This document shows, piece by piece, positions 7,596 through 15,505 of a stretch of DNA of 17,400 nucleotides. The stretch covers positions 1 to 17,400 of the forward strand of contig DATLYF010000127.1 of NCBI GenBank assembly GCA_035575095.1, written 5' to 3'. Numbering within the stretch: the stretch's first letter is position 1; every line of letters begins with the position of its first letter. Source of the stretch: DATLYF01 sp035575095. GTDB taxonomy: Bacteria; Pseudomonadota; Gammaproteobacteria; Competibacterales; Competibacteraceae. The notes below the pieces were generated by a model that saw only the letters and a program-made list of their open reading frames with translations, ran no database searches and was not told where the DNA came from. Made by a program: the position numbers and the translations under genes.

Positions 7596-8501
7596 TCAGA
7601 GGCGTACGGCGACCACCTCGCCGCCCGTGCGCTGCACCTGCAGCGGCCAGTCGCGGTGGTTGAGCACGTTACCGTCGCGGCGCACCCGGCGCACGCGCTC
7701 CAGGTCGATCTCGCCAATCACCCATTGCGGCACGTTCAGCTCGCCCTGCACCACCACGCCGCTGTCGGGCAGGCCTTGGTCGGGCGGCGCGTAGATGGCG
7801 GCGGCGCCGGTGTTGAGGTCCACCGCCGGCGACCAGGGCGCCTCGCCCACGGTCGGCGCCTGCACGGTGTAGCACTGGTTTTCCAGGGCACGCGCCTGGC
7901 AGCCGATACGCACCCGGTGGTAGCCGGCCAGGGTCTCGGTGCAGCTCGGCGCCAGTAGCAACTCGGCGCCGGCCTCCACCAGGGCGCGGGCGATGAGCGG
8001 AAACTCGCTGTCGTAGCAGATGGTGATGCCGATGCGGCCGAAAGCGGTCTCGAACACCTTGAGCACGTTGCTGCCGCTGATGCCCCACTGCTCGTCCTCG
8101 AAGCGGGTCATGAGCAGCTTATCCTGATAGTCGAGCGCCCCCTCGGGGGAGAAGAAGTAGGCGCGGTTGCGGTAGCTGCCGTCCTCCTGCCGCACCGGGA
8201 AGGAGCCGGCGACGATATGGACGCCGTGGCGCCGCGCCAGCTCCCGGTGTAGCTCTCGGTAATGGGGCAGGCAGTCTTGCAGCGCTTCCAGCTGTCCCGG
8301 CAGACTGCGCTGTACCTCGGGCGGGAACAGCGAGGCCAGCTCCAGGCTGGCGTACTCGGGGAAAACCAGCAGCCGCGCGCCCTGGGCCACCGCCCGTTCG
8401 ACCCAGCCGGTCAGCTTCTCCTGATAGCGCTGCCAGTCGCCCAGAAACTCGATGGGGTACTGGGCGGCGGCGATGGTCAGGCACGCAGCTGTCTCGATCA
8501 T
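7596..8501 (-). CDS. Nitrilase-superfamily carbon-nitrogen hydrolase
   Basis: This 301-residue cytoplasmic enzyme hydrolyses an unknown amide or nitrile-type C-N bond. The Glu-Lys-Cys triad is clear: Glu49 in FPEYAS, Lys128 in YQDKLL, and Cys162 in ICYDSEFP, with a further conserved region SCTET near 190. Length matches a single-domain amidase of the family. The family includes amidases, omega-amidase, carbamoylputrescine hydrolase and true nitrilases, and the sequence does not choose among them. The start ATG at 8501 lies 3 bases after the GNAT stop, with GAGGAG inside the end of that gene, so it is the last gene of a coupled three-gene set. It may act on an N-acylated product of the neighbouring acetyltransferase; this is inference. 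Confidence 0.85.
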   Translation of the reverse strand: MIETAACLTIAAAQYPIEFLGDWQRYQEKLTGWVERAVAQGARLLVFPEYASLELASLFPPEVQRSLPGQLEALQDCLPHYRELHRELARRHGVHIVAGSFPVRQEDGSYRNRAYFFSPEGALDYQDKLLMTRFEDEQWGISGSNVLKVFETAFGRIGITICYDSEFPLIARALVEAGAELLLAPSCTETLAGYHRVRIGCQARALENQCYTVQAPTVGEAPWSPAVDLNTGAAAIYAPPDQGLPDSGVVVQGELNVPQWVIGEIDLERVRRVRRDGNVLNHRDWPLQVQRTGGEVVAVRL

Positions 8502-8504
8502 GGG

Positions 8505-9119
8505 CTAGCGCTCCTCGAGCGGCTTCAGCCAGAAGGTCATCGGCTTCGGGGAGGGTTCGCTCTCGTCCAGATCCTGCCAGACGAACTCGGTGTTGAGTTC
8601 GGGATGCTTGCGATAGCCCCGCTTCTCCCAGAAGGCGTCCAAAGGCACATAGTCGGCCGGTCGCCGCGGATGGTCAACCGGCCGCTGCACGGCGCAGAAG
8701 CTGGTCCAGCGGAAGCCGCCCAAGGCGCGGGCATGGGCCTCGCGTTCCTGGAAGAAGCGCACGCCTAGACCGCAGCCGCGATACGGCCGCAGCAGCACCG
8801 ACTCGCCAAAATAGAACACCTCCTCCAGCTTGAAACCGTTGGCCAGGAACGGGCGCTGCACCTCGGGCGTCTCGTCGGCCAGGGGCAGACCGCTGGAAGC
8901 GCCGACGATCTCCTCGCCGTCGAACACCGTCACCATCACCCCACGGGTGGAGCGAGCGTAGGTCTGCAGATAGCGCTCCTCGTAGGCGACGCTGCCGTCG
9001 TAGAGGTAGGGAAACTCGCGGAACACGGCAATGCGCAGCCGCGCCAGCGCCGGCAGGTAGGGGACGATGGCCGGACCGCTCAGACGCTCGATGCGCAGAT
9101 GGCTGGCGCGATCGCTCAT
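8505..9119 (-). CDS. GNAT-family N-acetyltransferase
   Basis: This 204-residue cytoplasmic protein has the acetyl-CoA-binding motif A of GNAT enzymes: SVLLRPYRGCGLG at about 107-119, a beta strand followed by the R-G-x-G-x-G-type pyrophosphate loop, with the helix FFQEREAHAR after it. It would transfer an acetyl group to an amine on a small molecule or protein; the substrate is unknown. Its ATG overlaps the stop of the preceding gene by four bases (ATGA), so the two are translationally coupled. A nitrilase-type gene follows 3 bases after its stop. GNAT-plus-amidohydrolase pairs, and fusions of the two, are known in other genomes, which supports a shared substrate. Confidence 0.8.
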   Translation of the reverse strand: MSDRASHLRIERLSGPAIVPYLPALARLRIAVFREFPYLYDGSVAYEERYLQTYARSTRGVMVTVFDGEEIVGASSGLPLADETPEVQRPFLANGFKLEEVFYFGESVLLRPYRGCGLGVRFFQEREAHARALGGFRWTSFCAVQRPVDHPRRPADYVPLDAFWEKRGYRKHPELNTEFVWQDLDESEPSPKPMTFWLKPLEER

Positions 9120-9559
9120 TCCCTGCCCTCCTCGGTGACGGCCTGGCCTTCCTGGAAAGCGACCTGGGCCAACCAGTCCTGCAGGTTGTAGTAGTTGGTG
9201 ATGCGCTTGATCTTGCCGTCGGCGATCTCGAAGAAGGCGCCGCCGGGCAGGCGATAGGTCTGGCCGTGGGCCTCCGGCAGGCCCTCGTCGGTGGCCAGGT
9301 AGACACCGAGCACGGTGAACTCGGTGGCGGCGCGGCTGCCGTCGTCGTTGATCATGATCTCCAGGTCGTAGATGTGCTCCCGGTAACAGCGGTTCATGCG
9401 TTCCATGAAGCGGGCGAAGGCGGTCTTGCCCACCTCCCGCGGCCCCTGGTTGACATCGTGGACCACATCGTCGCTGAGCAGCGCCAAGAAGCCCTCCATA
9501 TGCTGGGCGTTGAATGCCGCGTAGTACTGCTGAATCAGGGACTTGGTCGCTTCACGCAT
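9116..9559 (-). CDS. NTF2/SnoaL-like (ketosteroid isomerase-related) protein
   Basis: This 147-residue protein has the cone-shaped NTF2-like fold signature: an N-terminal helix with YYAAFNAQHMEGFLALL (about 12-28), then a core with VVHDVNQG, and a C-terminal strand pair ending GKIKRITNYYNLQDWL. The family includes isomerases, cyclases, dehydratases and non-catalytic ligand-binding proteins; no reaction can be assigned. The ATG at 9559 was preferred over one 8 codons upstream because GGAGAAG lies before it at good spacing and it begins the domain. It is the first gene of the cassette with the GNAT and nitrilase-type genes, and shares an ATGA overlap with the GNAT gene. The 277-base region upstream must hold its promoter, but no convincing match is seen. 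Confidence 0.8.
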   Translation of the reverse strand: MREATKSLIQQYYAAFNAQHMEGFLALLSDDVVHDVNQGPREVGKTAFARFMERMNRCYREHIYDLEIMINDDGSRAATEFTVLGVYLATDEGLPEAHGQTYRLPGGAFFEIADGKIKRITNYYNLQDWLAQVAFQEGQAVTEEGRE

Positions 9560-9744
9560 TGAAGGCTTCTCCGTTCGGTGCAAGTTTCATCCCAGCCGCG
9601 CCGAGGCAGTGGCCGAAACATCGGCACATGACCAGACCGCTGGCCACGACTTCGGATTCGAGCAGTCTAGCCAACCCGTTCCGTGCTCATTGATACGCTT
9701 GCGACATTCCCTTCGCGCGAGGCGACAGCACCGGCGCCGACCTC

Positions 9745-9773
9745 TTGGCGCACTGGCCCGCCAATGCTACAAC
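9745..9773 (+). promoter_or_regulatory. Candidate promoter and overlapping dyad upstream of the hydantoinase-like gene
   Basis: TTGGCG (9745-9750), a 17-base spacer and TACAAC (9768-9773) with an extended TG at 9765-9766 form a moderate sigma70-like promoter. Transcription would start near 9780, giving a leader of about 57 bases. The -35 and the spacer also contain the inverted repeat TTGGCG-N8-CGCCAA (9745-9764), where a repressor could sit. The rest of the 277-base gap between the divergent genes (9560-9836) shows nothing else that can be named. Confidence 0.4.
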
Positions 9774-9836
9774 AGCCGGCGCATGCGGCCGCGAGCGCCG
9801 CACATCGAGTATTTCTCTCCAGCGATAGGATCATCC

Positions 9837-11831
9837 ATGGCGTATCTGCTCGGCATCGATACCGGCGGCACCTATACCGATGCCGTCGTGGTAGACGAGG
9901 CGTTGCGCGTCGTCGCCACAGCCAAGTCCCTCACCACCAAGCACGATCTGTCCATCGGCGTGCGCAAGGCGATGGAAGCAGTACTCGATCAGGCGCCAGG
10001 CGACATCGGCCTAGTATCTCTGTCCACCACCCTGGCCACCAATGCCATCGTCGAGGGCCACGGCAGCCCTATCGCTCTGATCCTCATCGGCTATCCGCGC
10101 GAGGCCCTGGAGCGCGCCGGACTGCGCCAGGCCCTGGACGGCAGCCCGGTGGTATTCATCGACGGCGGCCACAATGCCGACGGTACCGAACAAGCGCTGC
10201 TCGACCGACAGGCCCTGCGCCAAGCCATAGAGCGCCATGCCGAGCGTGTTGCCGCTTTCGCCGTCTCCGGCTACTTCGCCGTGCGCAACCCGGCTCACGA
10301 ACTGACGGCGCGCGAGCTGATCCGCGAGCTGTGTGGCCATCCAGTGACCCTCGGTCATCAGCTCTCCGCGTCCCTGGATGCGCCGCGCCGGGCGCTCACC
10401 GCCGCCCTCAACGCCAAGCTCATTCCCCTGCTCAGCCAGCTCATCCAGGCAGTGCAGCGCAAGCTCGAGGAGAAAGGCATTCTTGCGCCGTTGATGGTGG
10501 TCAAAGGCGACGGCTCGCTGATCAGCGCTCAGGTAGCGCTGGAATGCCCGGTGGAGACCATCCTCTCCGGCCCCGCCGCCAGCGTGGTCGGGGCGCGCTT
10601 TCTCTCCGGCGAGGAGGACGTGTTCGTTTCCGACATGGGTGGCACCACCACCGATGTAGCCATCCTGCGCGGCGGCCGGCCGGTGCTGAACAAGGACGGT
10701 GCCTCGGTGGGCGGCTGGCGCACCATGGTGGAGGCGGTGCAGGTACACACCTTCGGCCTCGGCGGTGATAGCGAGATCTGTCTGGACAGCCACGGCGAGT
10801 TCCTCATCGGTCCGCGCCGCGCCATGCCGCTAGCGCTGCTGGCCGAGGAGTATCCGCGGGTGCTGGAGGTGCTGCGGATGCAACTGGAGGAGCCGGTGTT
10901 CCGCCCCGAGGACGGCTGCTTCGCCCTGCGCCTGCGCCCCCACGACGGCGCCGGCATGTCCTACGCCCAGCGCAAGCTGTGGGACATTCTGGCCGACGGC
11001 CCGGTGGCGCTGCGCGAGCTGCTCTCCGACCACACCCTGGAGCGCCCTCTGCAGCGCCTGATCGACCGCGGTCTGGTGATTCTCAGCCGGCTCACGCCCA
11101 GCGACTGCGCCCACGTGCTCGGCCGCCAGCATAGCTGGTCGCTGGAGGCGGCCACCCTGGGCGCCCACCTGCTCGCGCGCCTGGCCGGGCTGCATGGCCG
11201 CCGCTGGGACAGCGTGCGGGCGTTCTGCCAGACCCTGGTGGAGCGCGTGGCGCTGCTCACCGGCCGCTGCCTGGTGACCAGCGCCCTGGCCGAGCGCAGC
11301 GGCCAGGTGCTGAAGGAGCTGCCGCCGGGTCAGCGCGAGCTGGTGGACCTGGCCCTGGGCGGCGCGGCCGGCGACGCGGAACTGCTGGGTGTGCGCCTCA
11401 GCTTGCGCCATCCGCTGGTGGCCATCGGTGCGCCGGTGGGCATCTACTACCCGGAAGTGGCCGAGCGCTTGCACACCCGCCTGGTCATCCCCGAGCACGC
11501 CGCCATCGCCAACGCCCTGGGTGCGGTGGCCGGCGGGGTGATGCAGAAATCCGTGGCCCATATCACCCCAGTCGGCGACGAGGCCTTCCGCGTGCACATC
11601 GCCAGCGGGGTCAAAACCTTCCCTCAACTGGAAGAGGCCGCCGCCTACGCCACCGCCGAGACCCGCCGCCTGGCCGAGGAAGAAGCCAGCCGCGCCGGCG
11701 CCACCGACATCGAGGTCAAGACCACGCGCCAGGACAACGTGGTCAAGGGGCCGGACGGGTTCACCGTGTTCTTCGAGTCGGAGATCGTGGCCACCGCCTA
11801 CGGGCGGCCGCGCATCGTGCACGCTGGCTAA
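9837..11831 (+). CDS. Stand-alone hydantoinase/oxoprolinase-family ATPase
   Basis: This 664-residue protein belongs to the HyuA/5-oxoprolinase family of ASKHA-fold ATP-dependent amidohydrolases. The two phosphate loops are clear: DTGGTYTD at 8-15 and DMGGTTTD at 266-273. Other family motifs are TLATNAIVEG (65-74), SGPAASVVGA (244-253) and a Gly-rich C-terminal motif near 531-567. Family members open cyclic amides (hydantoins, 5-oxoproline) or carboxylate ketones using ATP, usually with a HyuB partner; none is next to this gene. Residues ~374-430 look like a winged-helix insert. The frame is open 98 codons upstream, but the ATG at 9837 has AGGA 7 bases before it and starts the domain. It converges on panC with only 8 bases between stops. 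Confidence 0.85.
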   Translation: MAYLLGIDTGGTYTDAVVVDEALRVVATAKSLTTKHDLSIGVRKAMEAVLDQAPGDIGLVSLSTTLATNAIVEGHGSPIALILIGYPREALERAGLRQALDGSPVVFIDGGHNADGTEQALLDRQALRQAIERHAERVAAFAVSGYFAVRNPAHELTARELIRELCGHPVTLGHQLSASLDAPRRALTAALNAKLIPLLSQLIQAVQRKLEEKGILAPLMVVKGDGSLISAQVALECPVETILSGPAASVVGARFLSGEEDVFVSDMGGTTTDVAILRGGRPVLNKDGASVGGWRTMVEAVQVHTFGLGGDSEICLDSHGEFLIGPRRAMPLALLAEEYPRVLEVLRMQLEEPVFRPEDGCFALRLRPHDGAGMSYAQRKLWDILADGPVALRELLSDHTLERPLQRLIDRGLVILSRLTPSDCAHVLGRQHSWSLEAATLGAHLLARLAGLHGRRWDSVRAFCQTLVERVALLTGRCLVTSALAERSGQVLKELPPGQRELVDLALGGAAGDAELLGVRLSLRHPLVAIGAPVGIYYPEVAERLHTRLVIPEHAAIANALGAVAGGVMQKSVAHITPVGDEAFRVHIASGVKTFPQLEEAAAYATAETRRLAEEEASRAGATDIEVKTTRQDNVVKGPDGFTVFFESEIVATAYGRPRIVHAG

Positions 11832-11839
11832 AGCCCACC

Positions 11840-12691
11840 TCAGGGCGCTTCCACCAGCAGGTTGTCGATCAGCCGCGCCCGGCCCAGCCAGGCGGCGGCA
11901 GCCACCACCAGGTGCCGGTCGACGGGGCCGGGATCGCCGTAGTCCTCAGCCCGCACCACGCGGAAGTAGTCGGGACGGAACCCGGCAGCGGCCAGCACCG
12001 CCAGGGCTGTCTGCTCGATCGCGGCGAACTCGCGCTCGCCCTGCTCGATTCGCTCCTTGGCCCGGCACAGCACCTGGTACAGGGTGGCGGCGCGGTGTCG
12101 CTCCTCGGGAGTGAGGTAGGCATTGCGCGAGCTCATGGCCAGGCCGTCGGGATCGCGGATGGTGGGCACGCCGACGATCTCGATGGGCAGGTCCAGATCC
12201 TCGGCCATGCGCTTGATCACCAGCAGTTGCTGACGGTCCTTCTCGCCGAATACGGCCACATCAGGCTGCACCATGTTGAATAGCTTGCAGACGATCTGCG
12301 CCACCCCAGCGAAATGGCCGGGACGAAACTCGCCGCAGAGGATATCCGACAGCCCCGGCACCTTGACCAGGGTGGTCGCCGCGACACCGCGCGGGTAGAC
12401 CTCCTCCACGGTGGGCGCGAACAGCAGATCGGTGCCCAGCGCCACAAGCTTCACCTGATCCTCGGCGAGGGTACGGGGATAGGCGTTGAAATCCTCCTTG
12501 GGGCCGAACTGGGTGGGGTTGACGAAAATACTCACCACCACGCGCCGGGCCAGCTTCTGGGCGTTTCGCACCAGATCGAGATGACCGAGGTGAAGATTGC
12601 CCATGGTGGGGACGAAGGCGATGCGCTCGCCCTGCTGGCGCCAAGCCGCCACCTGGTGGCGCAGTTCGGCGATGGTATGGACGGTGTTCAT
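11840..12691 (-). CDS. panC: Pantothenate synthetase
   Basis: PanC joins pantoate and beta-alanine using ATP to make pantothenate (vitamin B5, the coenzyme A precursor) in the cytoplasm. The 283-residue length is normal. It shows PTMGNLHLGH at 28-37 with the HIGH-type nucleotide-binding motif HLGH, FVNPTQFGPKEDF at 56-68, GEKDRQQL at 149-156, and the KMSKS-like MSSRN at 186-190. The ATG at 12691 was chosen because it begins the conserved N-terminus; the open frame upstream runs through the end of panB. Only a weak ribosome site (AAGAG) precedes it. It lies 23 bases after panB and is the last gene of the panBC pair. Confidence 0.97.
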   Translation of the reverse strand: MNTVHTIAELRHQVAAWRQQGERIAFVPTMGNLHLGHLDLVRNAQKLARRVVVSIFVNPTQFGPKEDFNAYPRTLAEDQVKLVALGTDLLFAPTVEEVYPRGVAATTLVKVPGLSDILCGEFRPGHFAGVAQIVCKLFNMVQPDVAVFGEKDRQQLLVIKRMAEDLDLPIEIVGVPTIRDPDGLAMSSRNAYLTPEERHRAATLYQVLCRAKERIEQGEREFAAIEQTALAVLAAAGFRPDYFRVVRAEDYGDPGPVDRHLVVAAAAWLGRARLIDNLLVEAP

Positions 12692-12714
12692 CGATGTGCT
12701 CTTGTGGTTATGCT

Positions 12715-13542
12715 TCAGAAGCAATGCTCGGGAGCGGGAAAGGAGCGGTTTTTCACTGCTTCCACATAGGCGCGCACCGCCGCCAGGATGCTGCCCTGCC
12801 CCTCCATGAAGTTTCTGGAGAACTTGGGCCGGTGGCCAAGGGTGATGCCCAGGATATCGTGCAGCACCAGCACCTGGGCATCGCAACCGGGGCCGGCGCC
12901 GATGCCGATCACTGGAATCTGCAGCGTCTCGGCCAGGCGCGCCCCCAGCTCGGCGGGAATACTCTCCACCAGCAGCACGTCGGCGCCGGCATCTTGCAGG
13001 ATCAGGGCTTCATCGAGGATGCGGCGGGCGCCGGCCTCGTCGCGGCCCTGCACCCGGTAGCCGCCCAGCTTGTGCACGGTCTGCGGCAGCAGGCCGAGGT
13101 GGGCGCACACCGGCACGCCGTTGCGGGCCAGATGGCGTATGCTGTCGGCCAGCCACGCCCCGCCCTCCAGTTTGAGGATCTGCGCCCCGCCCTCCTGCAT
13201 TAGCCGGGCGGCGTTGCGCAGCGCCAGCTCCAGGGTGGGATAGCTCATGAACGGCATGTCCACCATGCGCAACGGAATGCGGCAGCCGCGCGCCACCAGC
13301 GCGGCGTGGTAGACCATCTCGTCCATGGTCACCGGCACCGTGGTGTCGCGCCCCTGTATCACCATCCCCAAGGAATCCCCCACCAGCACCACATCCACCC
13401 CGGCCGCCTCCAGCACGGCGGCGAAGGCGGCGTCGTAGGCGGTGAGCACGGCTATCTTCTCGCCTTCCCGCTTCATGCGCGCCAGGGTGGCGACGGTGAC
13501 CGGCTTGCGGGTGTGGCCCGCCTTGGCTTGGTTTTGAGTCAT
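12715..13542 (-). CDS. panB: 3-methyl-2-oxobutanoate hydroxymethyltransferase
   Basis: PanB transfers a one-carbon unit from 5,10-methylene-tetrahydrofolate to 2-oxoisovalerate, making ketopantoate. This is the first committed step of pantothenate synthesis, carried out by a cytoplasmic TIM-barrel enzyme. The 275-residue protein has the Mg ligands Asp56 (VGDS), Asp95 (VDMPF) and Glu126 (KLEGG), and the catalytic Glu193 (LVESIP). The ATG at 13542 has GGAGAG upstream at good spacing. panC follows 23 bases downstream. Folate-dependent chemistry and the neighbouring folK are functionally linked, and this order is also found in E. coli. Confidence 0.97.
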   Translation of the reverse strand: MTQNQAKAGHTRKPVTVATLARMKREGEKIAVLTAYDAAFAAVLEAAGVDVVLVGDSLGMVIQGRDTTVPVTMDEMVYHAALVARGCRIPLRMVDMPFMSYPTLELALRNAARLMQEGGAQILKLEGGAWLADSIRHLARNGVPVCAHLGLLPQTVHKLGGYRVQGRDEAGARRILDEALILQDAGADVLLVESIPAELGARLAETLQIPVIGIGAGPGCDAQVLVLHDILGITLGHRPKFSRNFMEGQGSILAAVRAYVEAVKNRSFPAPEHCF

Positions 13543-13578
13543 GTTCTCTCCGGATCGCCTGAGTCGTGCCTGCGTTGC

Positions 13579-13607
13579 ATCCTACGCAAACGCTGTCATT
13601 CTGCGAA
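13579..13607 (-). promoter_or_regulatory. Weak candidate promoter for panBC
   Basis: On the minus strand TTCGCA (13607-13602) and TAGGAT (13584-13579), 17 bases apart, each match 4 of 6 sigma70 bases. The site lies in the 110-base gap between folK and panB, which also carries a terminator-like hairpin. It may allow separate expression of panBC; the match is weak. Confidence 0.25.
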
Positions 13608-13632
13608 ACGCATGCTTACCATGTTGCAACGC

Positions 13633-13654
13633 AAAAATCCAGAGCGAGACGCTC
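13633..13654 (-). terminator. Weak intrinsic terminator-like hairpin after folK
   Basis: On the minus strand GAGCG-TCT-CGCTC (13654-13642) is followed after 4 bases by TTTTT (13637-13633). The 5-pair stem overlaps the folK stop codon. It could partly separate pcnB-folK from panBC transcription. The short stem and displaced T-run make it a weak call. Confidence 0.35.
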
Positions 13655-14150
13655 AGCCGAGACGTTCCAGGCCGGCGCACGCACAGCGCTCCAGCAGCTC
13701 CGCCAGAGTGCCACGGCCCGGGACGACGAGAGCGGGGGCGATGTCGTGCAGCGGATAGAGGACGAAGGCCCGCTCGTGCAGGCGGGGATGGGGCAGGATC
13801 AGGCGCGGATCGTCCTGGACCAGATCGCCGTAGAGCAGCAGATCGAGATCGAGCGTGCGCGGCCCCCAGCGCACCGTGCGCACCCGGCCATGGGCCTGTT
13901 CGATGGCCTGCAGGGCGTCCAGGAGCGCGTAGGGCGGCAGGGTAGTTTCGATGGCGGCGGCGGCGTTGACATAGTCCGGCTGTCCTTCGGGACCGCCGAG
14001 CGGTGTGCTGCGATACAGCGGCGAACGGGCCAGCAGCCGGCTGTCGGGCAGCGCGGCCAGCTCCTCCAGGGCGGCTTCCACCTGCCGGCGCGGCGCTTCC
14101 AGGTTGGCGCCGAGGCCGATATAGGCGAGCACCGCGCTCACGCCGTTCAT
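13653..14150 (-). CDS. folK: 2-amino-4-hydroxy-6-hydroxymethyldihydropteridine pyrophosphokinase
   Basis: FolK moves pyrophosphate from ATP to 6-hydroxymethyl-dihydropterin, preparing it for joining to p-aminobenzoate in folate synthesis; it is cytoplasmic. The 165-residue protein carries GLGANLEAP at 12-20 and the signature RWGPRTLDLDLLLYGD at 94-109, in which Asp101 and Asp103 bind Mg. LPHPRLHERAFVLYPL at 119-134 completes the family pattern. Its ATG overlaps the pcnB stop by four bases (ATGA), giving translational coupling, as in the E. coli pcnB-folK order. The length is close to the usual 160 residues. Confidence 0.96.
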   Translation of the reverse strand: MNGVSAVLAYIGLGANLEAPRRQVEAALEELAALPDSRLLARSPLYRSTPLGGPEGQPDYVNAAAAIETTLPPYALLDALQAIEQAHGRVRTVRWGPRTLDLDLLLYGDLVQDDPRLILPHPRLHERAFVLYPLHDIAPALVVPGRGTLAELLERCACAGLERLG

Positions 14151-15487
14151 TCCACGCCGGAGGCTGCCACGGGCCGGCGCTTGCGCGGGCGCCGTGAGCG
14201 GCGGCGGGTCTTGGCGCCGCCCTCCTTATCGGCACGCAGCATGGCCTCGCGCCCGTCCTCGTCCGCATCCTGGAACCGAGTCCACCACTCGGCCAGTTTC
14301 GGTTCCACCTCGCCGCAGGCGGCGCGCAGCAGCAGGAAGTCATAGCCGGCGCGAAAGCGCGGATGGCCGAGCAGCTTGAGCGGACGCCGCCCGCCGGTCT
14401 GGGTGAAGCGCGGCTGCAATGCCCAGATCTCCTTCATGGGCTGGCTGTAGCGCTTGGGGATGGCGGTATGGCGTACCTGCTCGTCGATCACCTGCTCTGC
14501 CGCCAGCTCGGTCGCCTCCTGCTCGGTCATGCCCGCTGCCAACAACTGCCCCAGGCGCAGCTTGAGCGGTTCCCACAGCAGAGCGGCGTAGAGAAAATAA
14601 GGGGTGACCGGCTTGCCGTCGGTGATGCGGTCATCGGTGTTGCGCAACGCCTTGACCAGCAGGGTGCGCGGATAGTGGTCCTTCTGATAGGCCAGACAGT
14701 GTTCCGTGGCCGGGAACAGATGGCCGAACAGCCGGTAGTGACGCAGCAATTCGAAGGTGGACTCGGCCTGGCCGCCCATGAAGAGTTTCAGCACCTCGTC
14801 GAACAGCCGGGCCGGGGGAATGTCGCGCAGCAGGTGGCCGAGGGATGCGATGGGCGCCTCGGTACTCGGATGGAGGCGAAAGCCCAGCTTAGCGGCGAAG
14901 CGCACCGCCCGCAGCATACGCACCGGGTCCTCACGGTAGCGCTGTTCCGGCTCGCCGATCAGGCGGATCACGCCGTTGCGCAGGTCCTCCATGCCGTTGG
15001 CGTAGTCGAGGACGGCGAAGCTCTCGATGTCGTAGTAGAGGGCGTTGATGGTGAAGTCGCGGCGCCAGGCGTCGTCCTCGATGGTGCCGTAGACGTTGTC
15101 GCTGATGATGCGACCGTTCTCGTCCAGCACCGGTCCCAGCCCTTCCTCGTCGTCGCCAACCATCTGCATGGCGCGGAAGGTGGCGACCTCGATGATCTCC
15201 TGACCGAACTGAACGTGAGCGAGGCGAAAGCGGCGTCCGATCAAGCGGCAGTTGCGGAACAGCCGGTGCACCTCTTCCGGGTGCGCGTCGGTGGCCACAT
15301 CGAAATCCTTGGGCTCGCGCCCCAGCAGCAGGTCGCGCACCCCGCCCCCCACCAGGCAGGCGCGAAAGCCGGCGCTGCGCAGGCGATAGAGGACTTTGAG
15401 GGCGTTGGGACTGATCTGGGAGCGCGAGATATTGTGCTCGGCCCGTGGGATGACGATGGGTTGCCTGGTCGGAATGGTCGCGTCCAA
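14147..15487 (-). CDS. pcnB: Poly(A) polymerase I
   Basis: PcnB adds poly(A) tails to RNA 3' ends in the cytoplasm and so promotes degradation by exonucleases. The protein has 446 residues: the nucleotidyltransferase motif GGGVRDLLLG (47-56) with DFD (61-63), the LIGRRFRLAHV stretch (82-92) that separates bacterial poly(A) polymerases from CCA-adding enzymes, RRDFTINAL (142-150), and YREDPVRMLRAVRFA (184-198). It ends in a strongly basic Arg/Lys tail, as RNA-binding members do. No ATG precedes the conserved N-terminus. TTG at 15487-15485 is the most likely start, with GGGG about 7 bases before it. An in-frame ATT at 15514 is the only other candidate before a stop. folK overlaps its 3' end. 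Confidence 0.95.
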   Translation of the reverse strand: MDATIPTRQPIVIPRAEHNISRSQISPNALKVLYRLRSAGFRACLVGGGVRDLLLGREPKDFDVATDAHPEEVHRLFRNCRLIGRRFRLAHVQFGQEIIEVATFRAMQMVGDDEEGLGPVLDENGRIISDNVYGTIEDDAWRRDFTINALYYDIESFAVLDYANGMEDLRNGVIRLIGEPEQRYREDPVRMLRAVRFAAKLGFRLHPSTEAPIASLGHLLRDIPPARLFDEVLKLFMGGQAESTFELLRHYRLFGHLFPATEHCLAYQKDHYPRTLLVKALRNTDDRITDGKPVTPYFLYAALLWEPLKLRLGQLLAAGMTEQEATELAAEQVIDEQVRHTAIPKRYSQPMKEIWALQPRFTQTGGRRPLKLLGHPRFRAGYDFLLLRAACGEVEPKLAEWWTRFQDADEDGREAMLRADKEGGAKTRRRSRRPRKRRPVAASGVE

Positions 15488-15505
15488 TACTGTGCCCCAA
15501 GGCTC

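Noticed and set aside
7596..9559. The cassette as a Nit1C cyanide-assimilation cluster
   Set aside because: It has only nitrilase-type and GNAT genes in common; the radical-SAM, AIR-synthase-like and flavoprotein genes of Nit1C are absent.
10830..11822. A 330-codon minus-strand frame opposite the hydantoinase-like gene
   Set aside because: It is a shadow rich in His, Gly and Gln; the plus strand encodes the ATPase family motifs.
14147..15487. CCA-adding tRNA nucleotidyltransferase in place of poly(A) polymerase
   Set aside because: The RRFRLAHV-type stretch, basic tail and folK linkage fit poly(A) polymerase, and the tRNA gene nearby already encodes CCA.
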